Source of the DNA: Agromyces larvae
GTDB lineage: Bacteria; Actinomycetota; Actinomycetes; Actinomycetales; Microbacteriaceae
Direction: 5' to 3'
Length of the DNA stretch: 64,000 bases
Assembly (NCBI RefSeq): GCF_022811705.1
Contig: NZ_CP094528.1
Coordinates: 3,941,265-4,005,264 of the forward strand
The notes under the pieces were generated by a model, which did not search any database, had not been told where the DNA came from, and saw only the letters and a program-made list of their open reading frames with translations. Shown in pieces: positions 61,590 through 64,000 of this stretch (the first letter of the stretch is position 1; every line of letters begins with the position of its first letter). Both the position numbers and the translations under genes were made by a program.

Positions 61590-62698
61590 GCCGTCGCGTC
61601 GTCCTCGCTCCCGACTCGTTCAAGGGCACGGTCGCCGCCGCCGACGCGGCCGCCGCGATCGCCCGGGGCTGGCGGTCGGTCGCGCCCGACGACGACCTCG
61701 TCGAACGGCCGATGGCCGACGGCGGCGAGGGCACGCTGGATGCGTTCGCGGCCGCGGTCCCCGCCGCCGAGCGCGTGCCGCTCACCGTCACCGGACCCGA
61801 CGGCCGCCCGGTCGACACCGCCTGGCTCCGACTGCCCGACGGCACCGCCGTGGTCGAGCTCGCCTCGACGAGCGGTCTCATGCTGCTCGATCCGCTGCGG
61901 CCGCTCGACGCGCACACGGTCGGGTTCGGCGAGGCGATCGGCGCCGCGATCGATGCCGGCTGCGAACGCCTGCTGCTGGCACTCGGCGGAAGCTCGTCGA
62001 CCGACGGCGGCACGGGTGCGCTCACGGCGCTCGGCGCGCGGTTCCGCGACGCCCTCGGCCGCCCGACCGCGCCCGGCAATCGCGGGCTCGGCGAGCTGCG
62101 CACCGTCGACCTCTCGACGCTGCGCCGCCCGCCCGCCGGCGGCGCGCGGGTGCTCGGCGACGTGACCAACCCGTTGCTCGGCGACGCGGGCGCCGCCGCC
62201 GTCTTCGGCCCGCAGAAGGGAGCGGATGCCGCGACGGTCCGGCTGCTCGAGGCGAACCTCCGTCGGTTCGTCGACGTGCTCGCCGCGGTCGACGGCACCG
62301 ATGCCGTCGCGCTGGCCGACGCACCGGGCGCAGGTGCGGCGGGCGGCACCGGGTTCGGGCTGCTGGTGTGGGGCGCGCGGATGGCCGGCGGCGCCGCCGC
62401 GGTGGCCGACGCGATCGGCCTCGACCGGGCGCTCGCCGACGCGGACCTCGTGGTGACCGGCGAGGGCCGCTACGACGGGCAGTCCGCAGCGGGCAAGGCG
62501 CCGACCGAGGTCGCCGCGCGCGCGGCCGCGGCGGGTGTGCCGGTCGCACTGATCGCCGGCTCCGTCGATGCGGATGCCTCGGCCTTCGCCGCCGCGCAGT
62601 CGCTCACGCAGCTGGCGGGGTCGCCCGCCGTCGCGATGGCCGAGCCGATCCGCTGGCTCGAATCCGCCGGCGCGCAGCTCGCGCGATCCCTGCGCTGA
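61586..62698 (+). CDS. Glycerate kinase (type II family)
   Basis: The 370-residue protein is the bacterial glycerate kinase family: V-V-L-A-P-D-S-F-K-G-T, ERPMADGGEGTLDAFAAAVP, L-L-A-L-G-G-S-S-S-T-D-G-G-T-G, G-D-V-T-N-P-L-L-G, A-A-A-V-F-G-P-Q-K-G-A, and V-T-G-E-G-R-Y-D-G-Q-S-A-A-G-K. It phosphorylates D-glycerate to a phosphoglycerate, taking up glycerate made in aldarate and glycolate degradation. It lies after a lacI-type gene, with its own operator-bearing promoter and a 10-codon leader ORF. Confidence 0.94.
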   Translation: MSRRVVLAPDSFKGTVAAADAAAAIARGWRSVAPDDDLVERPMADGGEGTLDAFAAAVPAAERVPLTVTGPDGRPVDTAWLRLPDGTAVVELASTSGLMLLDPLRPLDAHTVGFGEAIGAAIDAGCERLLLALGGSSSTDGGTGALTALGARFRDALGRPTAPGNRGLGELRTVDLSTLRRPPAGGARVLGDVTNPLLGDAGAAAVFGPQKGADAATVRLLEANLRRFVDVLAAVDGTDAVALADAPGAGAAGGTGFGLLVWGARMAGGAAAVADAIGLDRALADADLVVTGEGRYDGQSAAGKAPTEVAARAAAAGVPVALIAGSVDADASAFAAAQSLTQLAGSPAVAMAEPIRWLESAGAQLARSLR

Positions 62699-62710
62699 CC
62701 CGCCTCGGGC

Positions 62711-62787
62711 GGTGATGCGCCACGCGCATCAGTGCCGGAGGCGCTCGTTCGCCCGGTGATGCGCCACGCGCATCAGTGCCGGAGGCG
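62711..62787. repeat. Two direct repeats, each containing a perfect hairpin, upstream of the DUF4062 gene
   Basis: The 33-base unit occurs at 62711-62743 and 62755-62787 (period 44). Each begins GGTGATGCGCCACGCGCATC and contains the 8-bp stem TGATGCGC-CAC-GCGCATCA. They lie between the glycerate kinase stop and the DUF4062/ATPase gene. Their sequences are identical. Confidence 0.85.
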
Positions 62788-62900
62788 GCGCTGCGGAGCA
62801 TCCGATCCGGCCGAGAGCCCCCCGCACTGGGGGAGCGGCGCGCTCCGCGGTGTCCGCGCCGCTCTGGACAGCGCGGCCACGCGGGAACAGACTTTTCCTC

Positions 62901-64000
62901 ATGAACCCTGCGCGGGCGTCCATCCGGACGCCCGACCAGCGCCTGCGCGTCTTCGTGAGCTCCACACTGCGCGAGCTCGCGCCCGAGCGGCGCGCCGTGC
63001 GCCGCGCGATCGAAGAGCTGCGCCTCGCGCCGGTGATGTTCGAGCTGGGGGCGCGGCCGCATCCGCCGCGCGAGCTCTACCGCGCCTACCTCGAACAGAG
63101 CGACATCTTCGTCGGGCTGTACGCCGAACGGTACGGCTGGATCGCGCCCGGCGAGGAGATCTCGGGCCTCGAGGACGAATACCGCCTCGCGCCGCGTGAG
63201 ATGCCGAAGCTCGTCTACGTGAAAGAGGCGGCAGAACGCGAGCCGCGGCTCGTCGACCTGCTCGACCGCATCCGCGACGACGACGGCGCCGCATACGTCT
63301 ACTTCGCCGACGAGGACGAACTCGCCGAGCTCGTGCGGGGCGACCTCGCCACCCTGCTCGCCGAGCGGTTCGCGAGCGCCTCGACCCGCGCGCCCGTGTG
63401 GCCCGCGACCGGCGAGCCGATCGTCGTCGAGACCGGGCACGTCACCCCGCCGCCGGTGCCGCTGTCCGAGCTGATCGGCCGCGAACGCGAACTCGCCCAG
63501 GTGCTCGAACTGCTGCGCGGTGCGGCGCGGTTCATCACCGTGACCGGCCCGGCCGGCATCGGCAAGAGCCTGCTCGGGCTCGCGGTGGCGCACGAGGTGC
63601 GCGACGAGTTCCCCGACGGGGTCGCGTTCGTCGACCTCGCCGCGGTCACCTCGGCAGACCGGGTCGCCGCCGCGATCGCCGCCGCGGTCGGTGTGCACGA
63701 CACCGGCGAGGGCGGCTTCGAACAGAAGCTGCAGATCGCCCTGCGCGGCCGGCGCATGCTGCTGCTCATCGACAACTTCGAGCAGGTCATCGACGCGGGG
63801 ACGGTGCTGCGCGACCTGCTCGAAGAACTCACGGATGTCTCGGTGCTGGTCACGAGTCGCAGCCTGCTGCGGGTCTCGGGCGAGCACGGCGTCGAGCTCG
63901 GCCCGCTGCCGCTGCCCGACCCGTCGCGCATCGTCGACCGGCCGACCGAACTGCAGGCCGCGTCGGTGCGGCTGTTCGTCGCCCGCGTGCGTGCGGTGAA
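62901..64000 (+). CDS. DUF4062 plus STAND-type ATPase (partial, C-terminus outside window)
   Basis: The frame runs without a stop from an ATG at 62901 to the right edge (366 codons). The N-terminal DUF4062 domain is visible as QRLRVFVSSTLRELAPERRA, followed by Y-L-E-Q-S-D-I-F-V-G-L-Y-A-E-R-Y-G-W and G-L-E-D-E-Y. An AAA-like nucleotide-binding core of the STAND/NB-ARC kind follows: Walker A G-P-A-G-I-G-K-S at 216-223, Walker B L-L-L-I-D-N-F-E-Q with Asp291, and a V-L-V-T-S-R-S-L-L sensor segment. The sequence G-R-E-R-E-L-A-Q-V-L-E-L-L before Walker A is usual for STAND ATPases, which act as signalling or defence switches; many have a C-terminal TPR or LuxR domain, not visible here. Confidence 0.85.
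   Translation, partial: MNPARASIRTPDQRLRVFVSSTLRELAPERRAVRRAIEELRLAPVMFELGARPHPPRELYRAYLEQSDIFVGLYAERYGWIAPGEEISGLEDEYRLAPREMPKLVYVKEAAEREPRLVDLLDRIRDDDGAAYVYFADEDELAELVRGDLATLLAERFASASTRAPVWPATGEPIVVETGHVTPPPVPLSELIGRERELAQVLELLRGAARFITVTGPAGIGKSLLGLAVAHEVRDEFPDGVAFVDLAAVTSADRVAAAIAAAVGVHDTGEGGFEQKLQIALRGRRMLLLIDNFEQVIDAGTVLRDLLEELTDVSVLVTSRSLLRVSGEHGVELGPLPLPDPSRIVDRPTELQAASVRLFVARVRAV

Overview
The window is very GC-rich, with almost every codon ending in G or C, frequent GTG starts, several probable leaderless genes and DtxR/IdeR-like iron boxes. Together with an HspR-type (HAIR) operator in front of a Clp ATPase, this points to an actinobacterium. The family Microbacteriaceae fits best (an Agromyces-like genome is possible), but this rests on gene content and style, not on a marker gene. 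I saw no rRNA, tRNA, CRISPR array, transposase or prophage gene.

Layout. 1-1819: the end of a type I restriction-modification locus (hsdS cut by the left edge, hsdM complete). 1860-5253: a lipoprotein gene and an Hsp100/Clp ATPase gene under a HAIR operator. A short dispersed repeat sits in frame inside both hsdM and the Clp gene. 5636-12351: a SnoaL-like protein, a three-gene unit (DUF2306 membrane protein, sensor kinase, LuxR-type regulator), a NYN/PIN-like protein, a serine hydrolase, an EEP-family phosphoesterase, a flavin-split-barrel protein and a TetR regulator. 12373-18825: an acyl-CoA dehydrogenase and alpha-methylacyl-CoA racemase pair, an epoxide hydrolase facing a WYL regulator, an iron-box-controlled siderophore-interacting protein and an NmrA-like reductase. 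18770-24649: a conserved actinobacterial protein, a PNPOx/LLM pair, an ATP-dependent DNA ligase, an SLC13-type transporter and a small charged protein.

24684-30817 is a beta-galactoside uptake and hydrolysis locus: LacI regulator, twin operators, CUT1 ABC permeases, binding lipoprotein and GH35 beta-galactosidase. 30896-44289 is mostly single housekeeping and accessory genes: VOC protein, cytochrome b561-like protein, phosphatase, methyltransferase, trans-sulfuration enzyme, two NUDIX hydrolases, PHP phosphoesterase, DUF1540 protein behind two candidate iron boxes, MarR and F420-type reductase pair, MBL hydrolase, lipase-maturation-factor-like protein and AI-2E/PerM exporter. Two very small genes (36 and 56 aa) with strong ribosome-binding sites lie back to back at 36233-36669. 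44363-47604 is a CUT2 (xylose-like) ABC transporter.

47855-64000 starts with an Eis-like acetyltransferase and a receiver-domain/thioredoxin-reductase-like fusion that lacks the redox cysteines. Next is a three-gene unit of Gfo/Idh/MocA dehydrogenase, DUF993 aldolase-like protein and sugar-phosphate isomerase-like protein. It is followed by a LacI gene and by enzymes that together make an oxidative uronate/aldarate route to 2-oxoglutarate: NAD-dependent sugar dehydrogenase, enolase-superfamily dehydratase, 5-dehydro-4-deoxyglucarate dehydratase and an aldehyde dehydrogenase of the 2-oxoglutarate-semialdehyde type. Another LacI gene and a glycerate kinase follow, with a family of GAAAnCGnTTTC-like operators linking the set. 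The right edge cuts a DUF4062-plus-STAND ATPase that follows two hairpin-bearing tandem repeats.

The least understood parts are the in-frame dispersed repeat, the DUF993 unit, the nested hairpin at 51096-51172, the iron-box DUF1540 gene and the DUF4062 ATPase at the right edge.
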